64,000 nucleotides of DNA, from assembly GCF_014280235.1 (NCBI RefSeq), contig NZ_CP047940.1, positions 1,612,001-1,676,000 on the forward strand, given 5' to 3'. Positions 51,870 through 60,913 of the stretch are shown here, piece by piece. Source of the stretch: Cyanobium sp. NS01. GTDB taxonomy: Bacteria > Cyanobacteriota > Cyanobacteriia > PCC-6307 > Cyanobiaceae. Within the stretch, counting starts at the first letter, position 1, and every line of letters begins with the position of its first letter. The translations under genes and the position numbers were made by a program. The notes under the pieces were generated by a model. It made no database searches, was not told where the DNA came from, and worked only from the letters and a program-made list of their open reading frames with translations.

Positions 51870-52820
51870 TCAGGCCAGCGGCCTTGGCCTGGGCGGCTGG
51901 GCCTGGCGGGACGGCCAGCCGCCACTGGCCAGCATCACGCCTCCCACCACGACGCCCGTGCCGAGCAGCACCGTCGGCCCCGCGGCCTCCCCCAGCAGGG
52001 CTGCCGCACTGAGCACCGCCACAGCGATCGTCAGGGATCCCACGATCGCCACGCGGGCCACGCTGAAGTGCTGGTAACAGAGGCGCAGGCTCCACTCACT
52101 GCCCAGCACCAGGGTGATGGCGTAGAGGCCGATCACCCCCGCCACCCACCAGAGCTGCAGGTGCATGAAGTGCTCCGGCCCATACAGCACCAGGCCCAGC
52201 ACCAGAAACAGCAGGGCCGCCACCAGGGAGGGCAGGCCGGTGGTGAGGCCGATCCCCAGGCCCTCGCAGCCGAGCCGGCGGGCCGTCACGGCGCTGCAGG
52301 AGAAGCCGACCACCCCCGCCAGGCCCCAGCCCAGCCCAGCCAGACGGCCGCTGGCCATCGGCATGCCCGAGCCCAGGGAGGCCAGGGCCAGGCCAGCGGC
52401 AATCAGACCACTGGTGAGCCAGAAGCGGCGCGGCAGCGGTTCACCCAGCCACAGCAGGGACAGCAGCGCCGAAGCCGGCAGCACCAGGCTGAACAGCAGC
52501 GTCTTCTCGATCACCGCCAGGGCCTCGATCGCCACGTAACTGCCGAACGGCCCCACCAGGCTCCCGGCCAGCATGTCCAGCCCCAGCCAGCGCAGTTGCC
52601 CCGGGCTCAGCCGGGGCAACTGGCGGCGGATCGCCCGCCGGTCGATGGCCACGCTGCTCACCCCCACCACCACCAGGGCGAAGAAAAAGAGGTTGCAGGC
52701 ACTGATCGGGTTGGCGCCGTCGATCGGATGGGCGGCGCCCTGCAGCTGCAGACCACGCACCACCGTGCTCTCCAGGCCCTTGAGCACCACGTAGGCCAAA
52801 AGGGCCAGCAGGCCGGTCAT
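51870..52820 (-). CDS. EamA/DMT family permease
   Basis: A 316-residue drug/metabolite transporter with ten TM helices: LLALLAYVVLKGLESTVVRG, NLFFFALVVVGVSSVAIDRR, SYVAIEALAVIEKTLLFSLV, LGWGLAGVVGFSCSAVTARR and LTIAVAVLSAAALLGEAAGP. The substrate is unknown. Compared with the His-tailed DMT protein at 29492 it has no metal-binding tail. It lies 16 bases after the prohibitin gene stop on the same strand, so the two may be co-transcribed. Confidence 0.82.
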   Translation of the reverse strand: MTGLLALLAYVVLKGLESTVVRGLQLQGAAHPIDGANPISACNLFFFALVVVGVSSVAIDRRAIRRQLPRLSPGQLRWLGLDMLAGSLVGPFGSYVAIEALAVIEKTLLFSLVLPASALLSLLWLGEPLPRRFWLTSGLIAAGLALASLGSGMPMASGRLAGLGWGLAGVVGFSCSAVTARRLGCEGLGIGLTTGLPSLVAALLFLVLGLVLYGPEHFMHLQLWWVAGVIGLYAITLVLGSEWSLRLCYQHFSVARVAIVGSLTIAVAVLSAAALLGEAAGPTVLLGTGVVVGGVMLASGGWPSRQAQPPRPRPLA

Positions 52821-52836
52821 GAGCGCTGCTCCGCCC

Positions 52837-53640
52837 TCAGCGACGGCCGTTGACGATCACTGAGGGGCTGCCGCCCGCCAGTCCCGGCAGGGCGGGCACC
52901 ACGGAGGTCTGGCCGTCCCACTTGTCGAGGAAGAGTTTGTAGAGCACCTGGTCATCGAGGCTCTGGTTGAGGATCTCGTAGCGCTTGGCCTCCTGGTCGG
53001 CGATCTTCACTTCCGTCTGGGCGCGCAGCAGTTGCTGTTCAGCGATCTGCTTCTGCTCGATCGCAGCCCGGTATTCCTCGGCGATCTGCAGACCGGTGAG
53101 GTCAAGGCCCTGCACGATCACGTAGTTGAACTTGCTGAGTTCCCCGGCCACCTTGTCCTGAACCAGCTCGGAGATGCTGTTCCACTCGGTGGCGATCGTC
53201 ACCAGTTCGTACTGGGAAAACACTGATTTCAGCGCCTTGAGCAGCGAAGGCTGGATCACCCGGGCATAGATCTGGGAGTTGTCGGTGGCGATCGTCTCAA
53301 AGATCCGTCCCGCCTCGACGGGCTTCACGGCGTACTTCACGGTGGCCGTGGCCTCGATCACCTGCAGGTCTTTGGTGAGGGTGGAGAACTGCTCAGGGCG
53401 CACCTGGGTGCGCACGTCGAAAAAGGAGATGGCCTGCACCAGGGGAACCTTGAAATTGGCTCCGGGATTGCGCTGTCCACCGGTCACCTTGCCCAGGGTG
53501 GTGACCACCGCCACGGTGCCCGCCGGAACGATGAAGATGGTCTGGCTCACCAGGATCAGCAGGGCCAGAGCCCCCGCGATGATCAGCTGAAAGGCCGAGC
53601 CGAGCCCCCCTCCACCGGCTGGACGCATGGAACCTTGCAT
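52837..53640 (-). CDS. Prohibitin-like SPFH/band 7 protein
   Basis: A 267-residue SPFH protein. The N-terminal TM helix (LIIAGALALLILVSQTIFIV) is followed by the band 7 domain (GTVAVVTTLGKVTGGQRNPG, PLVQAISFFDVRTQVRPEQF, ATATVKYAVKPVEAGRIFET) and a coiled coil (AEEYRAAIEQKQIAEQQLLR, AQTEVKIADQEAKRYEI), as in prohibitins. It forms ring-like membrane assemblies and helps protein quality control. An alternative start MRPAGGG lies five codons in. Downstream, the EamA gene follows closely. Confidence 0.87.
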   Translation of the reverse strand: MQGSMRPAGGGGLGSAFQLIIAGALALLILVSQTIFIVPAGTVAVVTTLGKVTGGQRNPGANFKVPLVQAISFFDVRTQVRPEQFSTLTKDLQVIEATATVKYAVKPVEAGRIFETIATDNSQIYARVIQPSLLKALKSVFSQYELVTIATEWNSISELVQDKVAGELSKFNYVIVQGLDLTGLQIAEEYRAAIEQKQIAEQQLLRAQTEVKIADQEAKRYEILNQSLDDQVLYKLFLDKWDGQTSVVPALPGLAGGSPSVIVNGRR

Positions 53641-54460
53641 GAAGACGGAGTGCCGGGTGAGCCCAGACCCTAGACAGATGGGCTGCAGGGCCAGCGAGCG
53701 GCTGCGGCCGGGAGCGTGGAGGGCTGGCAGCCAGGACGCCAGGATCCTGGGCTGAGGTCAGGGCCGGGTTGAAAACCTTCTTGATGAAGGACTATGGCCG
53801 CCGGTGAAGACCCATGACGGCTGCGGGGGCTCAATGGACAGCACCTGCACACCTGAACCAAGCTCAACCCATCGGGATTCGGAGGCTCCACCGATGGAAG
53901 ACACCCCCCCGCAGCAGACAGCAGGAGCGCGCTGACGATCCGGCCCCTGCTCCAACACTCTCAACGGATCACCGACGTTCCAGGCCTGTCGCAGGCTGAA
54001 GGGCCGTGAAGCTGTCTTCGCAGTCTCACTCCCTCCACCCCCAGCCTTCGCCATCCACCGCATCGCTCACCGGACCTGTCCTCGACCATGTCCCCAGGTG
54101 CCCCGGATCCCAACGGAATGTCCCCTTGGACACCTGGCCCCAGGTGCCAGCGCCAGCAGCTCCGCCAAACCAACACGCTGCCACTGCGATCGGAAGGTCT
54201 GCGGTGGCAGCAGCCCAGGCCCGGAGCTCCCCTCCGGGCTTTGTTGTTGCTCAGAATGATGGCCTGATCAAGCCGTGGAAGGGCCCGGCAAGACGCCATG
54301 ATTCGGTTCTCCACCCGCAGCCTGGGGGTGAACCGACTGTTGTCGTGGGGGCCGAATCAGATCGTTCGGTTCACCCCATCCCAGCATCGGCCCAGCTGGG
54401 CGATGGTTGTTGCACGGGGGCGATGAGACCCCGCACACCAGCAACTTCGCCACCAGAACC
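53641..54460. other. Long gene-free stretch with hairpins
   Basis: About 820 bases between the prohibitin and Hsp20 genes. I see no supportable reading frame; the open frames are Pro/Ser/Arg-rich shadows. A strong hairpin at 54218-54238 (GCCCGGAG and CTCCGGGC, followed by TTTGTTGTT) looks like a terminator and could end a small RNA coming from upstream. Confidence 0.45.
54218..54246 (+). terminator. Hairpin with T-rich tail
   Basis: GCCCGGAG, a short loop and CCTCCGGGC are followed by TTTGTTGTTG. The stem plus T-rich tail is a plausible rho-independent terminator on the plus strand. There is no recognised gene just upstream, so the transcript might be non-coding. Confidence 0.5.
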
Positions 54461-54877
54461 ATGCTCAATCTGCGCACCACTTCTCCCTTTGAACTGTTCG
54501 ATCGGCTCGATGAACAGCTCTCCCAGCAACGTCAGGAGGCCGGGCGTGTGCCCGCCGCTGAAGTGCATGACACCGCCGAGGCCTATACGATCAGCCTGGA
54601 ACTCCCTGGGGTTGACCGCAACGCCATCGATGTGAAGGCCACCGAGCGCACCCTGCAGATCAGTGCCGAACGCCGCTCCACGCTGGACTCGGCGGCCCAG
54701 ACGCAGCGGCAACCCCTGATCAGCGAGTTCCGCTACGGCACCTGGAGCCGCAGCTTCCGCTTCGCAAACCCGATTGATCCCCAGCGGATCAGTGCCGTGT
54801 ACCGCGACGGCGTGCTCACCGTGACGGCGCCCAAGGCCCCGCAACACACCAGCGTGTCGGTGAAAGTGGAGGGTTGA
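54461..54877 (+). CDS. Hsp20/alpha-crystallin small heat-shock protein
   Basis: A 138-residue small heat-shock protein. It has the ACD core: VHDTAEAYTISLELPGVDRN, AIDVKATERTLQISAERRST and FRYGTWSRSFRFANPIDPQR. The strand ISAVYRDGVLTVTAPKAPQ has GVLTVT in the place of the family's A/G-x-L mark. It holds unfolding proteins during heat or light stress. The start MLNLRTTSPFELFDRLDEQL is typical; the frame opens earlier in the gene-free region. It is followed by a strong terminator at 54946. Confidence 0.9.
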   Translation: MLNLRTTSPFELFDRLDEQLSQQRQEAGRVPAAEVHDTAEAYTISLELPGVDRNAIDVKATERTLQISAERRSTLDSAAQTQRQPLISEFRYGTWSRSFRFANPIDPQRISAVYRDGVLTVTAPKAPQHTSVSVKVEG

Positions 54878-54945
54878 CTGCCCGAGACTTCCCCATAGCC
54901 CCAGGCAGCAAGAGCCGGGATCTGCAACAGGTCTGAGAACACTGA

Positions 54946-54971
54946 GCCCCCGGTTGGTCCCGGGGGCTTTT
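54946..54971 (+). terminator. Rho-independent terminator after Hsp20
   Basis: GCCCCCGG (54946-54953) and CCGGGGGC (54960-54967) form a perfect 8-bp GC stem with a 6-base loop, followed by TTTT. It is a classic intrinsic terminator 69 bases after the Hsp20 stop. Confidence 0.85.
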
Positions 54972-55531
54972 CGTGCCGGGCGCTGGGAGCCAGGTCATGC
55001 GACCAACGCCAAGGGAGCACTTGGTGGCTTCGAGGCATCAGGCCCCAGCCTGTGTCAATGGCCATGGTGTGCGAATCGGGTGGGGCATTGCGACATTCGG
55101 TGAGTGCATCTGCTGAAACCCAAAGATCGCCTGGCAGACAGCACCACTGGAAGGATCAAGAACGATTCGATGCTGGCGCCGTGGTTGACATCCAAGTCGA
55201 CTGATGCCAACCGCTGATCAACTCGATCAAGAAGACTTCGTGCAGTACAAAGGCCGGCTAGAAGCTATTCCGAGCGGTGCCAGCAAGCAACAGTGATGAT
55301 CCTGTTGAGATCCACCTGCAGGATAAGTTTGAAACCAAAGAGGTCGTGCTTCTGATCAGCTCGGTGACCTAGACTGGCAGCTAACCAGCCTCCCCAAGAA
55401 GTTGTCCCTTTGCGGATCCGAACACTCACTGCCATGGCCCACTTCCATACCATTGTCTGCTTCCACGCCCCTGTCTGCTTCCACGCCCCTGTCTGCTTTC
55501 CGAATTCAGCGATCGGGGCCTGAATCACCTG
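54972..55531. other. AT-richer intergenic stretch with tandem repeat
   Basis: About 560 bases without a supportable gene. Base composition drifts to more A/T here and the following gene shares this. It includes the tandem repeat at 55454-55497. Confidence 0.4.
55454..55497. repeat. 18-bp tandem repeat
   Basis: CTGTCTGCTTCCACGCCC is repeated head to tail, about two and a half times, with a weaker further partial copy (TTGTCTGCTTCCACGCCC at the front). The last copy ends in CTGTCTGCTTTCC. It lies about 35 bases before the DUF1349-like gene. Confidence 0.75.
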
Positions 55532-56194
55532 TTGCAGTCCCTCAGTAGCGGCCTCATGCTGGACCTGGATTTGGCTTCAGGAGAATGGATGAACATGCCA
55601 AAACAATACACAGTGACACACGCCAGCGTCGGGATCACGACGGAGCCCAACACAGACTTGTGGCAGAGGACTTACTATGGTTTCAGAAATAATAATGCCC
55701 CAGCGCTGCTCTTCAAGTCCAATCAGAATTTCACATTCACATCCAAAGCAAACTTTCAATACCGACAACAATTTGATCAATGCGGCTTGATTGTCTATAT
55801 CAATCAAGATCATTGGTTCAAATCTTCCATTGAATACGAGAACGCCAACTTTTCCAGGGTTGGCTGTGTTGTCACCAACCATGGCTATTCGGACTGGTCA
55901 ACAGCAGACATCAGCAGTCTTTCCGAGATCTGGTATCGCCTTAGTCGCCGAGGCCCGGATTTCTTGATCGAATACTCACTAAATGGAAGCAGCTTTACTC
56001 AAATGCGGATTTTTCACTTGCATTCACTAGGCCAAACAACAGAAGCAATGGACGGAGTCAACCCACCCTTACAAGCCGAGAACAACATCAGATTTGGCCT
56101 TTATGCCTGTAGCCCAGGCAACTCAGCATTCAGGGCGGAGTTTAGGCAGTTTACGCTTAAATCATGCACCTGGACAGCACATTATGCGTTGTGA
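55532..56194 (+). CDS. DUF1349-like protein, horizontally acquired in look
   Basis: A 220-residue protein with a DUF1349 pattern (a concanavalin-like jellyroll): PALLFKSNQNFTFTSKANFQ, QFDQCGLIVYINQDHWFKSS, IEYENANFSRVGCVVTNHGY, SDWSTADISSLSEIWYRLSR, FLIEYSLNGSSFTQMRIFHL and IRFGLYACSPGN. Members are linked to sugar or enolase regulation, but the function is unclear. Its codon use is AT-richer (many AAT, TTT, ATT) than the GC-rich neighbours. That, and the repeats in front, indicate transfer from elsewhere. The first residues are uncertain; an internal MLDLDLASGEWMN start is possible. Confidence 0.8.
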   Translation: MQSLSSGLMLDLDLASGEWMNMPKQYTVTHASVGITTEPNTDLWQRTYYGFRNNNAPALLFKSNQNFTFTSKANFQYRQQFDQCGLIVYINQDHWFKSSIEYENANFSRVGCVVTNHGYSDWSTADISSLSEIWYRLSRRGPDFLIEYSLNGSSFTQMRIFHLHSLGQTTEAMDGVNPPLQAENNIRFGLYACSPGNSAFRAEFRQFTLKSCTWTAHYAL

Positions 56195-56302
56195 ATAGAA
56201 TGAAGCCAGGTCTAAAGTACGCTTGGAGGAAAGCCCACACCCAATCGCCGCCAGCAGTGGATTTCACGTCAATTAAGCGGTGCATGGTGATCACCTAGCA
56301 CC

Positions 56303-56980
56303 ATGAAACTGACGGGTATTCTGTTGGCAGCGGTAGCGGTCACGGCCTGCACGGAAGGCCCTTCCTTGGTGCAACTCGCACAGGAGCCCGCTGATACCGT
56401 GCGGTCGTATCCCGTGTATGTGGTGAATCATGGCTGGCATGCTGGCCTGATCATTCCAGCAAGTCATCTGAATGAGGCCATTCCTGAACTCGGGAAGCGC
56501 TTCGGTTCCACCTTCTACTATGAGATCGGCTGGGGAGATAGAGAGTTTTACCAAGCACCGGCCCCCTCGGCCGAACTAGCCGCTCAGGCCATCGTTCGCT
56601 CAACAGGATCTGTGCTGCATATTGCAGCAGTTCCAGGCTCTCCAACGCGATATTTTCAACCGATGGAGGTTGTCAACACATGTCTCACCAAAGAGCAGGT
56701 TGAGTCACTCGTCACCTATGTGTCGAACAGTTTTGCCCGCGACCACCGCGGCAACGTGATGCAGCTGAGCCAGGGCCTCTACGGCAATAGCCAGTTCTAT
56801 GCCGGGCAGGGAAACTACTCCTTGCTGAACACATGTAACACATGGATTTCAGGAGGGCTGAAGAGTGCTGGAATCGATCTATCACCACCACTCACCCTGA
56901 CATCCGGAAGTGTGATGCGTTCCATTCGAGCACTTCGACAGCGCTGTACTTCAAGGCCCAATCCTGAAGACCATGGGTAG
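56303..56980 (+). CDS. DUF2459 family protein
   Basis: A 225-residue protein resembling DUF2459: YPVYVVNHGWHAGLIIPASH (with the conserved NHGWHAG), YEIGWGDREFYQAPAPSAEL (the W-G-D motif) and NTCNTWISGGLKSAGIDLSP (NTCN/W). The N-terminus (KLTGILLAAVAVTACTEG) looks like a lipoprotein signal with Cys 16 as lipid site. The conserved His/Cys/Asp suggest an enzyme-like pocket, but the role is unknown. It lies between the AT-rich DUF1349-like gene and the membrane protein gene. Confidence 0.82.
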   Translation: MKLTGILLAAVAVTACTEGPSLVQLAQEPADTVRSYPVYVVNHGWHAGLIIPASHLNEAIPELGKRFGSTFYYEIGWGDREFYQAPAPSAELAAQAIVRSTGSVLHIAAVPGSPTRYFQPMEVVNTCLTKEQVESLVTYVSNSFARDHRGNVMQLSQGLYGNSQFYAGQGNYSLLNTCNTWISGGLKSAGIDLSPPLTLTSGSVMRSIRALRQRCTSRPNPEDHG

Positions 56981-57056
56981 TGAGTATGTTTGCTGATCGC
57001 TTTGCGACAGTATCCGATTACTCTCCTCAGAAATCGTTCTGCATTCAGATTTCGGC

Positions 57057-58031
57057 ATGCCCCCTTCCACCAGCCCTGCCCAGGCTCCAGCTGCCGGCTC
57101 ACCGCTGGAGTTGCCAGACCTGGTGTATCCGCCCCTTCCCTGGGGCTTTCAGAAGGCCGCTCCGAAAACCTCCCTCAGTCCCGCCCTCGCCCGTACGGCA
57201 CGCCCCCTGGTGCTCAACCTGGTGGAGTTGATCCACTGGGCCTCCTTCCCCCTGGGTTTCTGGATCCTCGCCTACATTTTCGTGCATGCCGACGTGATCG
57301 CCACCCACGTGGATGGCGATCTGATGCGAGTGTTCTGGCTGCAACTGGGCATGGCCTGCCAGGTGTTCGGCGGCGGCATCAGCGGCATCCTGATGCACGA
57401 GTATGAAGGCTGGCAGATCACTCCCTTCCGCAACATTCTCGGCCTTCAGCAGAACGCGCCATCCCAGGATGTGGCCCAGGTGCTGGTGCCGAATTTCAAC
57501 AATGCCTGGCTGCGGGCAGTGGCCTACCAGATGTTGTTCAGCTTCCAGACCGCCGGGCTCGGCTTCTTCAGCCTCGGCGTGTTTGGTGCCCAGCCCGTGC
57601 CCTTGCTGCTGGTGTTCGGGGGCATCGCCATTGCCCTTCTGGGTCCTTCGGAACCGCGCACAAGGTTTTTCCGCGTCGTCGACGGGGAAGCGCGGCCGGT
57701 GCTGCCGCTCTCCTGGTCATTGCTGATCGTGTTTGCACTCAATGCGCTCGCCAATCTGATCGCCTGCCACCACTTCTTTGGCCCCACCATCGCCGAGGCC
57801 TGGCCCCCCACCCTGCTGCCCTGGCTCGCCGCCGTGGTGCCGGCCTGGCTGGTGCCCTGGCTGGCTCTGCTGGCCCCCCTCACGGTGGCCGCCGGAGGCG
57901 CCTACGAAGGCTGGGTGGCCGAATCTTCCTTCAACCAATGGCAACACTTCATTGCCTTTGTGCTGCTCACGCTGGGGTTGGGATTGTATGGCCTCTTCTA
58001 TTGGCACATGGTCAACGTGGGGGTGCATTGA
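57057..58031 (+). CDS. Hypothetical multi-pass membrane protein
   Basis: A 324-residue protein with about seven TM helices: LVELIHWASFPLGFWILAYI, VFWLQLGMACQVFGGGISGI, LVFGGIAIALLGP, SWSLLIVFALNALANLIACH, WLAAVVPAWLVPWLALLAPL and FVLLTLGLGLYGLFYWHMVN. His residues occur within helices (ELIHWASF, ACHHFFGP, FYWHMV), giving possible heme or metal sites. No family recognised. The next gene begins at the base after its stop, so they form a pair. Confidence 0.7.
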   Translation: MPPSTSPAQAPAAGSPLELPDLVYPPLPWGFQKAAPKTSLSPALARTARPLVLNLVELIHWASFPLGFWILAYIFVHADVIATHVDGDLMRVFWLQLGMACQVFGGGISGILMHEYEGWQITPFRNILGLQQNAPSQDVAQVLVPNFNNAWLRAVAYQMLFSFQTAGLGFFSLGVFGAQPVPLLLVFGGIAIALLGPSEPRTRFFRVVDGEARPVLPLSWSLLIVFALNALANLIACHHFFGPTIAEAWPPTLLPWLAAVVPAWLVPWLALLAPLTVAAGGAYEGWVAESSFNQWQHFIAFVLLTLGLGLYGLFYWHMVNVGVH

Positions 58032-59852
58032 GTGATCAACCGCTTGTTCTGGCTCGGATCACCACTGGTCGCGGCCCTGCTGGCCCTCACCCTGCTGCTG
58101 GCCTGGCTGTTTCCCCCGGCCGCCTGGTGGAGCGGTGGGCTGTTGCTGCTGATGGGCCTCATTCTGCTCGCCTATCGCCTCGGGTGGAACGGGGAGCCGC
58201 TGGTGCTGGAACCCACCGAGGCCACCGGGCCGGAGCTCGCGGTGGTGTTCATCCAGGGGGAAGGGATCCCGCCCGAGCGCTACCGCCCCGTAGCCGAAGC
58301 GATCCAGCGCCACTGCGCCTCGCGGCGACTCTGGGTGGCGTTGCCGCGCTTCCTCGGCGACTCGCCCATTCCGCGTGAAACCCCACTGGTGGTGGCCCAG
58401 GCCCGCCGCGCGCTGGAGCAGCGCGGCATGGCGGCCGGCAGCCCCTGTCTGTTCGTCGCCCACTCGGTGGGGGGCATCGCCATTCAGAAATTCCTCAAGG
58501 CCTTCCCCGAGCAGGGGATCGGCCAGGTGTTGATGGGGTCATTCCTGGGCCGCTGGAATCTCAGCGGGCTCGATGCCCAGGGCCGCACCCTGATCGACTA
58601 CCCACGGCCCACCCTCACCCTGGCCGGCACGCTCGATGGGCTGGCCCGGATCAGCCGCTTCGCCGTGGCGACCTGGCTGCAACGTATCAACGCCGCCCCT
58701 GAGACCCGGCCGGAACGGTTTCCCGTGGTGACGCTTGAGGGGGCGAGCCACATGCAGTTCGCCTCCGGCGAAGCTGTGCCCTACGTGAAGGCCTTCGATC
58801 TGGTGCCCACCGCCGAGACCGTGGCGGTGCATGAGCGCATCGGCCTGCTGGTGGCCGCCTTCCTGAACAACTGCCTGAACGAGGCGTCCGCAACCCCAAG
58901 CCCCGTGCTGGAGGATGCGGCAACGGAGAGCGCCGCCTGGCTGGCCCCTCTGATCGCGGCCCTGCAGATGGAGGGGTACAACGGCTTCAAGCCGGCCTGC
59001 TACGACACCGCAGAAACCAACAGCCGCACCGATCCCCGCTGCACGCCCTACTCCCCCTGGATTCAGGAGCACGCCAATCCGCTGATGGCCGGAGAGCCCG
59101 AAGCACCCGTGCGCTTTGGCCTCACAGCCCTCGACAGCTTCCACCGCAGCTACACCTACAACCCCTTCGCCACGCCTCCGGTCCACGTTCCCCAGATCCA
59201 GGCACACTGTGCGCCCCCAACCCCCTGCCAGGTGTCGGTCACCAGTGTCACCCAGGCCCTGTATAGCCTGTTCACGGTGCTGGACACCGGCTTCTTCCCG
59301 ATCGCCGCCTTTTCGCTGCGCAGCAAACTGAACTCGCGCCAATCCTTCTGGAGCCATGGGGGCGTGCCGGATCCAGACTTCACCAGCACGGACGGGCCTT
59401 CCCGCGCCCAGCCGATCAACGAGGCCGTTTTCCGCTGGACCCTCGAGCAGAGTGATGAGCACAGCCGCCGCCGGTTCGAGAGCCTCGGCCAGCCGATGCT
59501 GATGCGGAGCGACACAGTGCGCCCGGCCATCGGTCCGCTGTGGATCTGGAGTTACCCCAGCTACCGCTATGAGCAGCAGCCCGAGGGGCTGGTGCTTGGG
59601 GTGAGCGCCACGGTGATGAAGACCCCGCTCGACAGCCTGATTGCGGCAGCCAGGGGCTTTCACTATTGTCAGCTGCTCTCACCGGCCGCCGCGATGGAAT
59701 GGATCTACATTGATGGTCTGAGAAACAAGGCATCGCTTTCGGGCCGACTGTTCATCTACGGGCCGGTCGCGGGTTTCGACAAGGCCGCCGCCTACCTGGG
59801 CCGCTCCCTGGTCAACCAGACCCGCACGGCTTCACTGCTGCGGCGCCGCTGA
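58032..59852 (+). CDS. Membrane-anchored alpha/beta hydrolase-like protein
   Basis: A 606-residue protein. TM segments near the N-terminus (LFWLGSPLVAALLALTLLLA, GGLLLLMGLILLAYRLGWN) are followed by an alpha/beta hydrolase domain: AVVFIQGEGIPPERYRPVAE, the elbow CLFVAHSVGGIAIQKFLKAF (HSVGG with a Ser nucleophile), PTLTLAGTLDGLARISR and TLEGASHMQFASG (Asp and His of the triad). A large C-terminal region from about residue 280 has no known fold, with Pro/Cys-rich parts (CAPPTPCQVSVTSVTQALYS). It starts with GTG directly at the stop of the membrane protein gene. Lipid or ester cleavage is likely but unproven. Confidence 0.7.
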   Translation: MINRLFWLGSPLVAALLALTLLLAWLFPPAAWWSGGLLLLMGLILLAYRLGWNGEPLVLEPTEATGPELAVVFIQGEGIPPERYRPVAEAIQRHCASRRLWVALPRFLGDSPIPRETPLVVAQARRALEQRGMAAGSPCLFVAHSVGGIAIQKFLKAFPEQGIGQVLMGSFLGRWNLSGLDAQGRTLIDYPRPTLTLAGTLDGLARISRFAVATWLQRINAAPETRPERFPVVTLEGASHMQFASGEAVPYVKAFDLVPTAETVAVHERIGLLVAAFLNNCLNEASATPSPVLEDAATESAAWLAPLIAALQMEGYNGFKPACYDTAETNSRTDPRCTPYSPWIQEHANPLMAGEPEAPVRFGLTALDSFHRSYTYNPFATPPVHVPQIQAHCAPPTPCQVSVTSVTQALYSLFTVLDTGFFPIAAFSLRSKLNSRQSFWSHGGVPDPDFTSTDGPSRAQPINEAVFRWTLEQSDEHSRRRFESLGQPMLMRSDTVRPAIGPLWIWSYPSYRYEQQPEGLVLGVSATVMKTPLDSLIAAARGFHYCQLLSPAAAMEWIYIDGLRNKASLSGRLFIYGPVAGFDKAAAYLGRSLVNQTRTASLLRRR

Positions 59853-59880
59853 GGCGATCCTCCTTTCCAGGCCAGAAGGC

Positions 59881-60432
59881 ATGAGTGAGCGCATGGGTTC
59901 CTGGATTGCGGCAGCCACGATGCGCGCCTGGGCCCTGCACGCGGCCCGCACCACAGTGGCTGCGACGCTCGCACTGGGGCTGGCCAGCCTGGCTCGTCTT
60001 CCTGATGCCTACTGGGCTCCAATCACCACCCTGATTGTGATGCAGTCCAGCCTCGGAGCCGCCTGGGCTGTTTCGAAGGATCGGCTGATCGGCACAGTGC
60101 TGGGTTCATGCTTCGGCGCACTGCTGGCCAGCTCCATCGCGCCAGCAAGCCTGGCGTTTGCGATTGGTGTGTTTGTGGTGGGGCTGCTGTGTGGCGTGCT
60201 GAAACTCAATCTGGCGGCTTACCGGTTTGGTGGCGTCACCTTGGCTGTCGTGGTCCTTGTGACGAGTGGGCAGCCCACCTGGCTGGTGGGCCTGCACCGG
60301 CTGCTGGAAGTGTCACTGGGGATCGTGGTTGGCCTCGCCACAACGGCCCTATGGCCGGGGGATCAGACGCTGGCAGGGGGCGGCCGCCGCTCCACCAGGA
60401 CACGAAGCCCCGGCCATCGGGAACAGAGATGA
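59881..60432 (+). CDS. FUSC-like membrane protein
   Basis: A 183-residue membrane protein of the FUSC/aromatic-acid exporter type: TTVAATLALGLASLARLPDA, YWAPITTLIVMQSSLGAAWA, DRLIGTVLGSCFGALLASSI, LAFAIGVFVVGLLCGVLKLN, and HRLLEVSLGIVVGLATTALW (the conserved R-x-x-E-x-x-x-G-x-x). It is half the size of full FUSC proteins. It follows the hydrolase gene by 28 bases on the same strand. Substrate unknown. Confidence 0.8.
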   Translation: MSERMGSWIAAATMRAWALHAARTTVAATLALGLASLARLPDAYWAPITTLIVMQSSLGAAWAVSKDRLIGTVLGSCFGALLASSIAPASLAFAIGVFVVGLLCGVLKLNLAAYRFGGVTLAVVVLVTSGQPTWLVGLHRLLEVSLGIVVGLATTALWPGDQTLAGGGRRSTRTRSPGHREQR

Positions 60433-60477
60433 GCCACTGTTTTAGATGCTAGCCTCGAAATAAGAAGAAGAGTTTCC

Positions 60478-60735
60478 ATGTCAGTCAACCTGACCAAAGA
60501 CGTGCGTAGAAAAGCAACTGCCTCACTTGCGCGATACTTTGAAGAAGTCAAGGAAGAAGAAATCGGTGTCATCGCGGCAAACGGACTACTTGACTTCTTC
60601 GTGCAGGAAGTAGGGCCGAGCATCTACAACAAGGCGGTGGCTGACGTTCTGCAACGCCTTCAGGCGCAACTCTCAGAGATAGACATCGATTGCCATGAAG
60701 GAGAATTTCAATACTGGCCCGAGCGGGGCCAATAG
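60478..60735 (+). CDS. DUF2164 family protein
   Basis: An 85-residue protein with DUF2164 features: LARYFEEVKEEEIGVIAANG then LLDFFVQEVGPSIYNKAVAD, with Gly-Pro-x-x-Tyr-Asn near the middle, and DVLQRLQAQLSEIDIDCHEG. The role of this small family is unknown. It lies 45 bases downstream of the FUSC-like gene on the same strand and has less GC than its neighbours. Confidence 0.8.
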   Translation: MSVNLTKDVRRKATASLARYFEEVKEEEIGVIAANGLLDFFVQEVGPSIYNKAVADVLQRLQAQLSEIDIDCHEGEFQYWPERGQ

Positions 60736-60913
60736 GACAGCAACAACCATCACATCAGAGGATCGCAACAGACGCATGACGTGGGATCACGATGTGCCTC
60801 GCTGGTGGGTCTCAGACTTCACCATGACCACTGCAGTGATGGCCGTTCGTCTGTAGCCCTGGCGGGGATGCGTCGATCTGGGCCAGAATGATGGCCCCAG
60901 ATCCATCTCTGCC

